DNA from: Adenophora triphylla var. japonica
Taxonomy: Eukaryota > Streptophyta > Magnoliopsida > Asterales > Campanulaceae
Direction of reading: 5' to 3'
DNA: 64,000 nt
Assembly: GCA_022495995.1 (NCBI GenBank)
Contig: JAFEMH010007431.1
Coordinates: 26,124-90,123 of the forward strand
The notes under the pieces were generated by a model. The model was given only the letters and a program-made list of their open reading frames with translations, ran no database searches and was not told where the DNA came from. Shown in pieces: positions 20,684-30,686 of the stretch. Each line of letters starts with the position of its first letter. Position 1 is the first letter of the stretch. The position numbers and the translations under genes were made by a program.

Positions 20684-21961
20684 GTCGGAAATTCCGAGGA
20701 AAGCTGAGGGAACCGAAGAAGCATCGGCGCCGTAACGGTGATTCCCGCGAGGCGGCCGGAAATCTGAACCACTTTCTGCTCATTGCAGGAACGAAAGGAA
20801 AGGTTTAGGCTTCGGAAAAGGGTATTTGGCTCAAGGTTTCGGGCTTGTGCAATGTGCAGTTACCGATTAATGTTTACTTAAAGTGTGTTTTCTCAGAGTC
20901 CTAATCGGTTGGAAAAGAGCGAGTCTTCTTTTTCGCAACTAATCCTAGAGCTCTAATCAGTGGATCTCGTCACTACGCTTATACGCCCCTCGTTTCCATT
21001 TGTAGATCATCTTTCTCGGGATGGACTATCCCGAGCGAGGTCTTATAAGGCAAGCGAGTTCCACCGACAAAGGAAAAAGTGAACTTAAGGCTAGCTGATC
21101 ACGCAAACTTTCAACGTATGTGACGCACGGGCCACAGTTAAAGTCAACGTCCTTAAGTTAAGGCGGGGATCGTGCCAAAATTTCGGCATGACCTCTCCTG
21201 ACTCGCTTGCGCGAGGGACCTTAGCTTTTGGCGTTGGCCAAGTTGTGGGCGGCACGGTGCATACGGCGAGGTTTGGTGACACGGCGTCACATTGAACCTT
21301 CGGGTATATTTTTGCGAGCTCCGCGTCAAAGTCAAGGCTAAAAAGCTCAAGACTTCGGGTCGGGAACGACCTTCGGTCTCAACCTCTCGAGCTTGACTCG
21401 GGGCGGCCCGTAAAAAACATACACTTAGGCTTTATGACACGAGCTAAGCCAAAACCCAACCGGGGTCTTGGACAAAGTGTGACACAAAGAGTGCATGGCT
21501 TACACGGGCTAGGATGGGATGTTTGGGACGACCCCGTGCGCCCCCGAAAGGCATCTGGCAGGCCAATCGGGGTGCAACTGATAAGGCCATCCCGGGTTAC
21601 GGGTTGTAGTGTGCAGTGTTCCGAGGCAGCAAGTGCACGTGAAGTGCGGTGTACCGAGGCAGCAAGTGCGAGTAGTGTGCGGTCTCTAAAATTCTTTTTT
21701 TCTGAGTAAAACAGATATTTTTCAGAATGTGTCTTAAAGCATTTTGATGCGCAGTTCAAAAGACAGCAATGAAAATCAAACATGAATGGGGATGCACAAA
21801 CATGGTATGATTTTGAAAAGACGACAATGTAATGCCTTGGAAAAAAACCGTTCGAGGTTTAAAGTAACACACGCACGCGAAAATGAGGAAGGGTAAACGA
21901 AAGTTTGACCCACGGAAGGCTTTTTTAGAAAACAATGGCAGATTTGAAAAAAGTATCCATT
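20684..21961 (-). other. 5' leader of the 21-kb element
   Basis: Untranslated leader, about 1.3 kb. 20930-21330 is strongly conserved in the copies at 51650-52030 and 61760-62120. It contains a self-complementary TCTCGGGATGGACTATCCCGAGC-like hairpin (about 21013-21040) and GACTCGCTTGCGCGAGGGACC (about 21195). No minisatellite is present here, unlike the copies at 48325-51552 and 35085-35915. Confidence 0.6.
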
Positions 21962-21979
21962 TCCCCAGCGGGGTCGCCA
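21962..21979 (-). other. Primer binding site of the 21-kb element
   Basis: Minus strand reads TGGCGACCCCGCTGGGGA two bases inside the 5' LTR. Related copies read TGGCGACTCCGTTGGGGA (62787-62804) and TGGCGACTCCACTGGGGA (33472-33489). The Ogre lineage is said to use Arg tRNA; I have not matched a tRNA. Confidence 0.75.
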
Positions 21980-21981
21980 AC

Positions 21982-23989
21982 TGAAATTACCCGAATTTTT
22001 GGACGCGGACGCGGAAAGGCGGTTGTCTTTCGCGGAGGCTTTGGTGTCTGAGACCTCGCTTCATGGGAAGGAAAATGAGGAGTCGCCACGCGGTTTTTGT
22101 ATTTTGAGCCCAAAACGTTGAGAAACGGCTTTAGTGAAAATGGTGTCGTTTTTATTGGTAGCAAAAACTTAGGAAAAGGCTTTGAAAACGGGGGTCATTT
22201 TTATTGGTAGCAAAAACGAGTAAAAAGCTTTGAGTACCAGAGATTGTTAGGTTCGGAGGTCATGTTACGTTTCGGGAAGAGTATTACGAGATCACCCGAA
22301 ACGCCTCGTATGACGAGTCTTTCTACCTTTCTCGAAAACGTGTGCGTGTGTGTGTGTGTTTGCATTTTGAAATGGGGGGCTTGAATGACAAGCTTAATCT
22401 TGGTTTGAATGTCAAACGTTGATTAGGTGACTTTGTTTGAAAAGACGAGCGTTTGAATGACAAACGTCGGTTTTGAGTTTGAAATGAGCGTTCGCGTGGC
22501 AAACGTCGATTTTGAGCTTTTTGAAAGAGAGTTCGAAGGACGAACTCCGATTTTGAACCGGGCGAGTCATTGTTAACGATTTTTACGGGAAAAAGCGTAT
22601 TAAATGATTTTGAGTGTCAATTGGCGGCTTTTAGTTTGAAGATGAGCGTTCGGATGCCAAACGTTATTTCGCGCGTTTTTGAAAGAGAATTCGATGGACG
22701 AACTCCGGTTTTGAACCGGGCATTACATTGTTAACGATTTTTACGGGAAAAAGCGTATTAAATGGTATGCAATCAACGAATCGGGTTGCGACTCGGACTT
22801 TGAAAAGTAAATACTATCACGATCCAAACGGGTCGGACTTTGTAAATGACAGTATTTAAAGCAGTATCAACGGAATCAAACGATCCAGAATCATAAATGA
22901 CGATCAACGAGCCAAAACGGCTCGGAATTGTAAATGACGATCAACGAGCCAAAACGGCTCGGAATTGTAAATGACAGAAAGTAAATGACGATCGACGGAT
23001 CGATCGATCCGGAATGTTAAATGACATAAAAAGTAAACGGAACGGGGTCGGAACGCCGTTTTAACGCGTGATTACTTCTCTTACGGGAAGAGAAGAGGAT
23101 CGAGGGGCTAAAACGTATCGGACCCCGTTACACGGAGGCGTCTACATTTCAATAACGTGGTTCGAAACGGTTGTATCGACTGGCGCGTAAATCGAGATGA
23201 AACGAGAGATCAGAGAGAGGGAGTTATACCTATGGCTAGGGTCGACTCCTTTGGCTCGGGGGTGTGTACGGGACACGGAAAGTAGTTTGGAAAGGTGTTT
23301 TGGAGTGGTGAGGGGCGTATTTGATAGAAATACGGAAGTTTCACGTGAATCGAGACAAAACGGGAGCTCAGGAGGGGTGAAACTCAGTTTGGGCCGTGGG
23401 TGAAGTGATTTTTTGGAGTAAAAATGTTGTTGTTTTGGCTTTGACAGCCCTCCTATTTATAGGGTGAAAAATGCAGTAAGAGTCCGGACGGACTTAGACT
23501 GATTTCCAGGGTTTTGTGGTATTTTGGAACTTTGAGGGGCTTGCTGGCAATTTCAGAAAGTTTGCGCAGGAGTCCAATGGGACATAGGATCGTTTACCAG
23601 GGGTATTTTAGTCTTTTCCCTTTGATTTCTGATTGAAGGGTGATGGGAAGGCTGTGGCATGGCTGCCACGTGTCCCATGACTCACCAAATGTGTGGGAGT
23701 TTGTTCCCGGGTCCCGGTTTTGTCCGTTTTTAAAATAACAGTCCGGAAAATGTCCGAAACACCCCCGGAAAGTGCCGGAAAGTGCGTTTTTTAGGAAAAG
23801 CCATAATTTTTCGTGAGATGACACGTGTTAAGTACGCTTCGACGTCGGGATGCACAGGGCAGTCCCGGGACGTCTCGTTGGCTTGGCAACGGGGAGTTTA
23901 ACGAGTTCCGGTTAACCTGGAGCGGGCCAGTTAACGGATTTCGGTTAACTTTCTGACGGATTTTGACGATCCGGATTTGGGTACTTACA
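21982..23989 (-). repeat. 5' LTR of the 21-kb element
   Basis: 2008 bp, TG/CA ends, nearly identical to 2677-4653. It keeps the 32 bp lost from the other copy (about 23937-23968). TATA box (minus) at 23455-23462, GT microsatellite near 22341-22362, hairpin chain 22440-23010. Confidence 0.92.
23455..23462 (-). promoter_or_regulatory. TATA box in 5' LTR of the 21-kb element
   Basis: Minus strand CTATAAAT. It is the promoter that would drive the element transcript. Confidence 0.62.
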
Positions 23990-23994
23990 GCAAG

Positions 23995-24952
23995 CAAGGT
24001 CCGTGCGGACCACTTTGTCAAATTTTCAAGCCTATAAATAGAGGGCTCCCCCTCTCATTTTTTACACACCTCCTCTTCTCTCCCTCTCCCCCCAGCCTTC
24101 AGGCAGACTTTTAAGACCCTTCAGGGCAATCCCGGTCCCTTTCGATTCCTTCCAAGGCATTTCGAGGCCCCTCATGGTATTCCGAAGCCCTGCCGAGCAC
24201 TACCGAGTGCTCCCAAGATGCTCCCGAGCTGCCCCAAGGCACTCCTGAGGCATCCCGAAGCCCTGTCAATCCATCCCGAAGCCTTTTCGGTTCATCCCGA
24301 GGCATTTCGATCCATCCCGAGTTGTCCCGGCCCATTCCGAGCACAACCGACGATCCCGACGCACGCCGAACCTCTACCTGGGTCCAGTCAACGATCCCTG
24401 CGATCCCAACGCACGCCAAACTCTGCCCGAGTACACATCTGACAATCGCGAGGAACGCCGAAGCTTTGTCCGCAGACACCGGCACGTCCCGACACCATCC
24501 CGGTCCATCTCGGAACACTATTCAACACTCAAACACTATTCCCAAGCGGAAGACAGACACGAACAAACATTGGTAAGCCTTCCTTCCATTACTATTTCAA
24601 TACATTTCAATACATTGTATACAATGTAGACATCATATGCAGCATGCATTTTTAAAGAGCACATACACACACACACACAACATTTAAAGAAAAAGGGGTA
24701 CCGAAAGACTCGTTTTTACCAGGCGACTCGGGTGAGCTCTGCTATTCTCTTCCCGAGGCATAACCTGACCTCCGAACTCAAAAATCTCATCACACAACAA
24801 CATTTTTTTTAAAACTAAGCCTTTTCTCAATATTTTAGGCTAAATCAAAACGGCGTGGCGACACTACAAACGAAAACGCAGTGAGTCACCTCCCGACTCG
24901 AAACGATGCGAGATGCCAGGGCCCGCGCGCGAGCCGGATCCGGGTAATTTCA
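23995..24952 (+). repeat. 3' LTR of plus-strand Tat-like element, right part
   Basis: Continuation of the LTR that starts at 2379; joined length about 1.26 kb. It has a TATA box, a C-rich leader-like tract, several TCCCGA-rich short repeats (24140-24400), a GCGTGGCGAC block near its end and the terminal GGGTAATTTCA. The last two match the ends of the minus-strand Tat LTRs, so it is a different subfamily of the same lineage. Right after it, host sequence is a minus-strand gag, so this marks the end of the element. Confidence 0.75.
24033..24040 (+). promoter_or_regulatory. TATA box of plus-strand Tat-like LTR
   Basis: TATAAATA followed by a pyrimidine-rich tract, in the middle of the interrupted LTR. 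The insertion at 2677-23989 lies upstream and splits U3. Confidence 0.65.
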
Positions 24953-26385
24953 GACGTACGGAGCTTTGGCGAGCTGGAAAATCTTGTGCTTCAGGGTGGT
25001 GTTGCTAGTTTGTTCGGTGATAACCCCAAGATCCAAATGAGGTTGCCTTGGCTCAGGCATACCCCCTGCAGGTCGCTCACCTCCGCTAGGTCGAGCTCCT
25101 TTCACGAACCTATCCCGCCTTCCACTGTCGACCCATTTTTGAATGATAGGTTTCAGACTCATTCACTCCTCTGTAGTATGAACCATATCTTTGTGGAACT
25201 CACTATACTTGCTCTTGTTCCTTCTGAACTTATTTGTTGGGTTCATTGGAGCAGGTGGGCCTAACTCGACAGAATTCATGATTTCAGTATGACTCACAGT
25301 CAATGGGGTGAAAGTCTCAAGCACTCTCTCAGTTGTCCTTGTCTATTTTTCCCCTTGTTGTTGTTGTCATTATGCTTGGCCTAGTTCCCTTTATTCGAAT
25401 CTCCGGCCTCAGATTGCTTGGAACCCTTCTCTTTCTTCTTTTCCTTTCTCTCCTCAGCTATGGCCACATCATAGTCCCTTTCAAACAGTTCCTGCCTGGT
25501 TGTCACTCTCCTAACATGTAGCTCGTAGTCTAAGTCAGGAGAAGATACCCCATTCCTGAAGCAATTGATAACCTCCCTGTCTGTCAGGTCCTCTTCTATT
25601 TGGTCGACCATCTCCTTGAACCTTGTGTAGTAAGTCATGAAGCTCTCAGTTTTGACCCGAGTCAAGTTGTTCAAGTCGATGACTGTCTTCTTTCTGGCCC
25701 CAGCTGTCGAGAAATGATCAAGAAATTTCCTCCTCATGTATTCCCACGAGGTAATGCAACCCGGCGTCAACCCACGGAACCAAGTCAGTGCTGCACCTGT
25801 GAAGGTGCTGGTTAGTGCCTTGCATAGCACATCATCCTCGAAAGAGATCAAACACATGGTGGCCTCAAAGTGTTACATATGGTTCAGGGCGTTGATCGCA
25901 CCTGAATACTTGTCTAAGGAAGGCAGCTTGAAACCCACGGGAGGTCATAGCTCGAGCAACTCTTTAGAGAAAGGTCGAAGAGTATTGTAGTTTCGTTCAC
26001 CCTTTCCATCCTCCTCCTTTCTTTCGGCCTCCATTTTCTTCAACCTTCTCTTCAGATTCAGCAGCTCTCTAGCATCCTGGTCGTTCCTCTGATAGGAGAC
26101 ATTGTTCGATCTTTGTCTCTCCTCCCGGGGAGGCTCTCCCCTAGTGTAGGCCCTCTGTCTCTCAGTCCTTGGTGGAGTCATATCTCTACCTCATCTTTCT
26201 ATGTGGGAGTGCGACCTAACTGACCTTGCTGGCGACCTAACCGACCTTACTGGCGACCTGCGCCTATTCCTTTCGTCCATACGCGGCCTCATTGAGGCTG
26301 ACTCGGCCTCTTGCTCCCTCCTGTGGTTGAGCCCATCTCTTAGGTCGACAGTAGGATCAAGGTTGATGTGAGAGCGAGGAGGCAT
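24953..26385 (-). pseudogene. gag of an older Ty3 element
   Basis: Minus-strand gag cut off at 24953 by the plus-strand LTR. The N-terminus at 26385 (MPPRSHINLDPTVDL) is Arg/Ser-rich, then a charged KRRLKKMEAERKEEDGKG stretch. The capsid core reads ALTSTFTGAALTWFRGLTPG, then KFLDHFSTAGARKKT and YYTRFKEMVDQIEEDLTDRE, a clear Retrotrans_gag match. A degraded zinc knuckle near 25220 reads YSEFHKDMVHTTEE followed by a stop, where cysteines would be expected at both ends. Three or more frame breaks or stops. Its gag differs from that of the 21-kb family, so it is another Tat- or Athila-like lineage and the oldest layer in this part. Confidence 0.85.
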
Positions 26386-27190
26386 CTCGATCCTCAGCTA
26401 CTCAGCTGACTGCCTGGGGCCTCCATTCTGTCTAGCACTCCCATTTTATCTTGCACTTCCATTAGCTCGCCTATGGTAGGTAACAAACGGAGCAGGTTTA
26501 TGTGATCTCCTATCACCCTTAGGAGATTCAGGCATCTCAAGTAACTCATCATTAACCTCCAACAAACCTTGGAGCAACATAGCCCGTTTCAACAAAATTT
26601 CTTTCCTACGTCCAGCAATCATGACAGATCTCCTAGCTTTTGAGCTGAAACAAGGAACCCACGACTAGCCGGAATGGTATCCGGCTTAGACCCTCAGGCG
26701 TGAGAGTAAGTATGGTGTATAAGCTTATAAATTATAATGAACAAGATGTATTCAAAATAACAAATAACTATTACCTCAAAACCATTGATGTTGTAATGTA
26801 TTTATAAGCGTTGATATGAGTTATAATTGTAGTAGGATTGCATGAAATCCCTAGAATCATGGAACGAATCATGTAGGAGATCACGTACGTAAATAACTCC
26901 TGATTTGTGATGCGACATGACTAAGTAGGTCGACGTACATCTGGTAGGTCGAGATCGCCTGCATGGGTCTAGGTCGACTTGACTGACTGATGTAGCCGGA
27001 TAATACCCGTGAGAGATATTGATCGTATGTCGGACAAAGCTAGGTCGGTACCACGGAGGTCGAAAAATGAGCTAGGTCGACTGCTCTTTGATGATGGGCC
27101 TTGATCCTGGTAATAACTGGGTCGCCCCACTAAGGATGTGATGCAATAATGTCTGAATAATTAGGCTTCATATGTTGGGCCTAGCCCATC
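26386..27190 (-). repeat. Leader and probable 5' LTR of the older Ty3 element
   Basis: No gene. A minus-strand TATA box (26799-26806, TATAAATA) lies upstream of the gag. Six or so copies of TAGGTCGA or close variants lie at 26926-27080, upstream of it in minus sense. The minus strand could start as TGATGGGCTAGGCCC at about 27190. The inner LTR end and primer site are not clear, so boundaries are approximate. Confidence 0.45.
26799..26806 (-). promoter_or_regulatory. TATA box of older Ty3 element
   Basis: Minus strand TATAAATA, 120-280 bp downstream (minus sense) of repeated TAGGTCGA motifs. Confidence 0.45.
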
Positions 27191-27600
27191 ACTTTTATTC
27201 CGTTCGTCTTCAATAAAAGAAAAAGGAGAAAAAGCAAAACAAATAAAGTTTGTGATACAAGGACACTTTTGGGTGGAGCACCATAGGCAGACAAATAAAT
27301 ACTCCATGGTGAAAACAGAGGAGCAACAACTTTAATAATAGTAATTTCATGATATTTTTTAATTAGGTACTAACTTCGTCCTAAAATAATGAATGTCAAA
27401 TTAAAAGAAAAAGGAGAAAAAGCCAAACAAATAAAGTAATTACGATTCCATACACAATTTTCTCAAACAAGTAAAATACAAATCAAGTAACCTCAAACTC
27501 ATCACGTAAAAAACATGTTTCTAGAAGAAAAAATATTGAAATTAAAAGTAATTTCAGTGTAGTTGACAAAAAAAAAAAAAAAAAAAAGACAAGTGATTGT
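27191..27600. other. AT-rich sequence without a gene
   Basis: No coding frame. A 35-bp direct repeat (core aaaagaaaaaggagaaaaagc) occurs at about 27213 and 27402, and a poly-A run lies at 27568-27587. It could belong to an unrecognised LTR or MITE; I cannot place it. Confidence 0.3.
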
Positions 27601-27989
27601 AGTGTTGTGGACCAAAACGGAGTTCTATGTTCCCATGTTTGCAACTACAGATGAAATGAAAACCCTTCAAAATATCGGGCTCAACAATAGCAGAAATTAT
27701 TGAGTTAGTTGTCATCTTCTTTTGCCCACTCACACAAAAGTATCAAAAGCAATTCAATTGCGACAGGACCAGGACTATTAAGGAAACTACTCCTAAAAGT
27801 TTTTTAAGTTATTTGTTTGATTTTTTCTAAATTATTCTTTGCAAATATTTTTATGTATTTAAATTAGGCAATTAAATATTTGTATTATGATTAGAATAAG
27901 AAAACTACTTTTCTTTATTAGAATAGGACCCCCTCTTGTATATATATTTGGAGCTTGTGAATAATAAACCAAGGGTTTTTCAATTCTCA
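27601..27989 (+). repeat. Copia 5' LTR, start not resolved
   Basis: AT-rich sequence ending in CA at 27989, two bases before a Met primer site. TATA box TATATATA at 27939-27946 and AATAATA just after. The LTR start is not identified; the 27601 boundary is only a placeholder for the AT-rich block. Confidence 0.5.
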
Positions 27990-27991
27990 TA

Positions 27992-28003
27992 TGGTATCAG
28001 AGC
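27992..28003 (+). other. Primer binding site, initiator Met tRNA
   Basis: TGGTATCAGAGC, the plant copia primer site, followed after 58 bp by the gag ATG. Confidence 0.9.
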
Positions 28004-28061
28004 ATTAAAGATCCTAAACCTAAATCCCTCAAAAATTCAGCAGCCTCTCCCCTCTATTTCC

Positions 28062-29288
28062 ATGGTCGGCTCCTCCTCCTCCACCATCTCCAACACCGCC
28101 GAACCCGACCAACCTCTCTTCTTGGTCAATTTATCCTACTGCGGTACCCTCACCCCTCTATCCTATCTTACATGAGCATCCCAAATCACATCTATCCTCT
28201 TTGGCCTCGACCTTCTAAAGTTTGTCGATGGCACCCACCCCAAACCCGAGGATAACATCACCACCGCAAATCCTTCCGTCGCTGAAATCGACGATGAACC
28301 GGTTAAACTCGCCACCACTACATCTATCTCTAACCCGGCCGCCATTACATGGTGTCGCCAAGATCGCCTCATTCTTGGGGCTCTCATAGGTACCTTAGAT
28401 CCCACCGTAGCGCCCCTAGTCCATCAAGCCGCCACCTTCCATGAAGCTTGGATCACCCTCAAAATCACATATGCCAACCCCTCTCGTGGTCACATCCTTC
28501 AAATAAAGGACAACCTTGCAAATCTCATCAAAAACCAACTCTCCATCTCGGAATACATGAATGTTGTCAAATCCTACACCGACAAGCTCGCCATTTTAGG
28601 CAAACCCATGGATTCCGAAGACATAACCTACACCATCCTAAAAGGTTTGGATTATGAAACCTTCAAACCCATTATAGACTCAACTCGCGCTCGTGACAAC
28701 CCTATCTCCGTTGAAGCTCTCCATGAAAAACTCATTCAACATGAACTCACCATAAAACAATCCACCCCCACTAACCCCCTCCCCACCACCGCCTTCATCG
28801 CCCAAGCCCGCCCATCACCCAACCGCAGCTCCTTCCGTACCTCCAATCCTTCTTCTTCCTCCCATAAACCCTCACCCCTCCCCTTCAAGGGTATGTGCCA
28901 ATACTGTAGTACCATTGGTCATGTCATATCCCAATGTTGCCAATTCAAATTTGACCACCCCACCGTCAACTTCTCCCCTCAACCTCGCCAAAACCGAAAC
29001 CCAGACCTTAACCACCAAAACCCCCAAGCCCACATCGCCGCCTACCACAATCCCTCTCCCCTCCCTCCTGGATCATCGATAGCGGTTCCATCAACCACAT
29101 CACCAATGACCTCTCCAACCTAGCCTTATACACACCCTACAATGCCAGTAACGATGTCATTAATGGAGATGGTTCCTCTCTTCCTATCTCTCACATAGGC
29201 TCATTCTCTCTCTACATCATCTCCCACTCTTCATTTCAATAGTGTCTTACATATTCCCCTTATCACTCGTAACATTCTCTTTGGTACA
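28062..29288 (+). pseudogene. Ty1/copia gag and start of protease, truncated
   Basis: Starts at ATG 28062. One frame runs to 29123 except for a TGA at 28173-28175, at a position where copia gags usually have Trp (PLSYLTW), so a single TGG to TGA change explains it. Gag features: SILFGLDLLKFVDGT, AAITWCRQDRLILGALIGTL, QLSISEYMNVVKSYTDKLAI (UBN2/copia gag pattern) and zinc knuckle CQYCSTIGHVISQC (CX2CX4HX4C). Downstream, in another frame from about 29068, a copia protease starts: WIIDSGSINHITNDLSNL with the DSG catalytic triplet, and later LHFNSVLHIP. The gene is cut at 29288 by an LTR. Low GC at third positions is not obvious; codon use is C-rich, unlike the neighbours. Confidence 0.88.
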
Positions 29289-30056
29289 TGAAGCATCTCA
29301 TGGGGCGTAGCGGTGTAAAGGTCTCATCTTTACGTCGTTTCCTCCACATAAATATGTCATAGTTGAAGTCCCTTTAGAAATGGACGAATCTAAGCCCCTA
29401 CATCTCCGATCATCACTTTAGACGAGCATAAACGTCCCTATTAAGCTCCAATCGTCTCAAGGTGTAGAATTGATGGGAAAATGCTCTTCCTTTCTAAAGA
29501 GTCTCATTCTTGGACTATAAACGGGTCCCTATCTCGATCACATACGAATTTGTCCCAAAGAACGTTGGTTTAAAAAACATTAAGGCTTCCAAGCCTAACA
29601 TGGTTGATTATCCCAACGCGAGGGCGAAAAAGGTCACATAATGATGATCATAATTCCAAGATGAGCACGGGATCAAAATCCCGAACACATCAAATCCAAG
29701 AAATCCCGAGTGATAACCAACTCATGGTTTATATGTCCGAAAGACAACTTGGCATATTTCCTCCCTTTTCAAATCACACACACACACGAAAGCACAAAGC
29801 AAGCACGAAAGTTGAATCTAGGAAGACTTGCTTCGGCAAGGCTTCTTGGGTGAACGCCAAACGTTCTTCCCACGGAGTAACTTAACCTTCAGACCCTAAT
29901 CCTTTTTTTTCAAAGTTTTGAGGAAATCAAAATGGCGTGGCGACTTCGTTTTTCAATTTAAACCGGATGTCTTCAAACCGATGTGAAGCGGCGACCCCTT
30001 CATACGAGAAAGCGGTTCAAAAAAAAAAACGCCGCAAACTTGGGTAGACGTGTCCA

Positions 30057-30345
30057 TTTTATAAACCGAACCGGTCAACCGGGAGGTTGAAAACCGGCCA
30101 AAACCGGTCAAAACCGGTCAACGGCGGTTAATCGGAACCGGCTAACCGTAACCGGTTATTGGCCGGTTCGGTTAAGGTTGAGATTTTTGAAAAACCGGTC
30201 AACCGCCGGTTAACCGCCGGTTTTTGACTTGCTCGGCCGAGTCATATGAGTTGCTCGGCCGAGCAGAACCTTCCAGTTTGTTATTAACAAACTGAAGGTT
30301 CTGCTCGGCCGAGTCATATGAGGTGCTCGGCCGAGCATAACGCCA
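30057..30345. repeat. Left subterminal repeats of hAT
   Basis: About ten AACCGG/CCGGTT motifs (30065-30225), then four CTCGGCCGAG palindromes (30231-30340). Two of these lie in the arms of a long near-perfect inverted repeat (about 30252-30315, arms about 30 bp centred on TTATTAA). Such motifs are typical transposase-binding subterminal repeats; binding is inferred. Confidence 0.75.
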
Positions 30346-30466
30346 GAACATGTTCCAACGGCTACTTTTTCAAAAACTAGCCGTTATTTTTAAAAACTAT
30401 CCGTTAATTTTGTTATTGGGCAGTCAAAAATTAAAAAAAAATGTTTTTTTTGCCTAATTTACTAAC

Positions 30467-30474
30467 TATAAATA
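30467..30474 (+). promoter_or_regulatory. TATA box of hAT transposase gene
   Basis: TATAAATA followed by a pyrimidine-rich leader, 213 bp before the start codon. Confidence 0.6.
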
Positions 30475-30686
30475 TCACCCTCCTCCTCCCATTTTATTTC
30501 CACCTTATTTCTCTCTACTCTTTCTCTTCTACTCTCAAATATTCACATATACTCTAACCCTCATCCAATTTTCAGTTAAATATTGTTCCATTTTCAGTTA
30601 GTTTTCTAACGAAATTAGTGCTTTTCTCCATTTTCATCCATTTTTAAGCTCCGTTTTGTTTTCAAACTTCATTTTCTCTTATACAA

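Larger units (their letters stand above)
2677..23989 (-). mobile_element. Ogre/Tat-type Ty3 retrotransposon, 21.3 kb
   Basis: Complete insertion on the minus strand: LTRs at 2677-4653 and 21982-23989, primer site next to the right LTR, purine tract next to the left LTR, and a perfect 5-bp target duplication GCAAG (2672-2676 and 23990-23994). Internal order in the coding sense is leader, gag, retropepsin 1, spacer, retropepsin 2, RT, RNase H, integrase, conserved block, two antisense PMD genes, 42-bp minisatellite, conserved block, purine tract. Size, TatII-like RNase H and antisense extra genes place it in the Tat/Ogre lineage. The LTRs look about 97-98% alike by eye (not computed), so it is fairly young, yet the coding region has many frame breaks. 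It may have been copied in trans, or some breaks may be sequence errors. Confidence 0.92.

Noticed and set aside
24111..24576. Overlapping ORFs rich in Pro, Arg and Ser on both strands
   Set aside because: They fall in the C-rich TCCCGA repeat part of a Tat-like LTR downstream of its TATA box; repeats keep frames open by chance.
29604..29885. 93-residue plus ORF
   Set aside because: Lies within an LTR, with no recognisable domain and no conservation that I can see.
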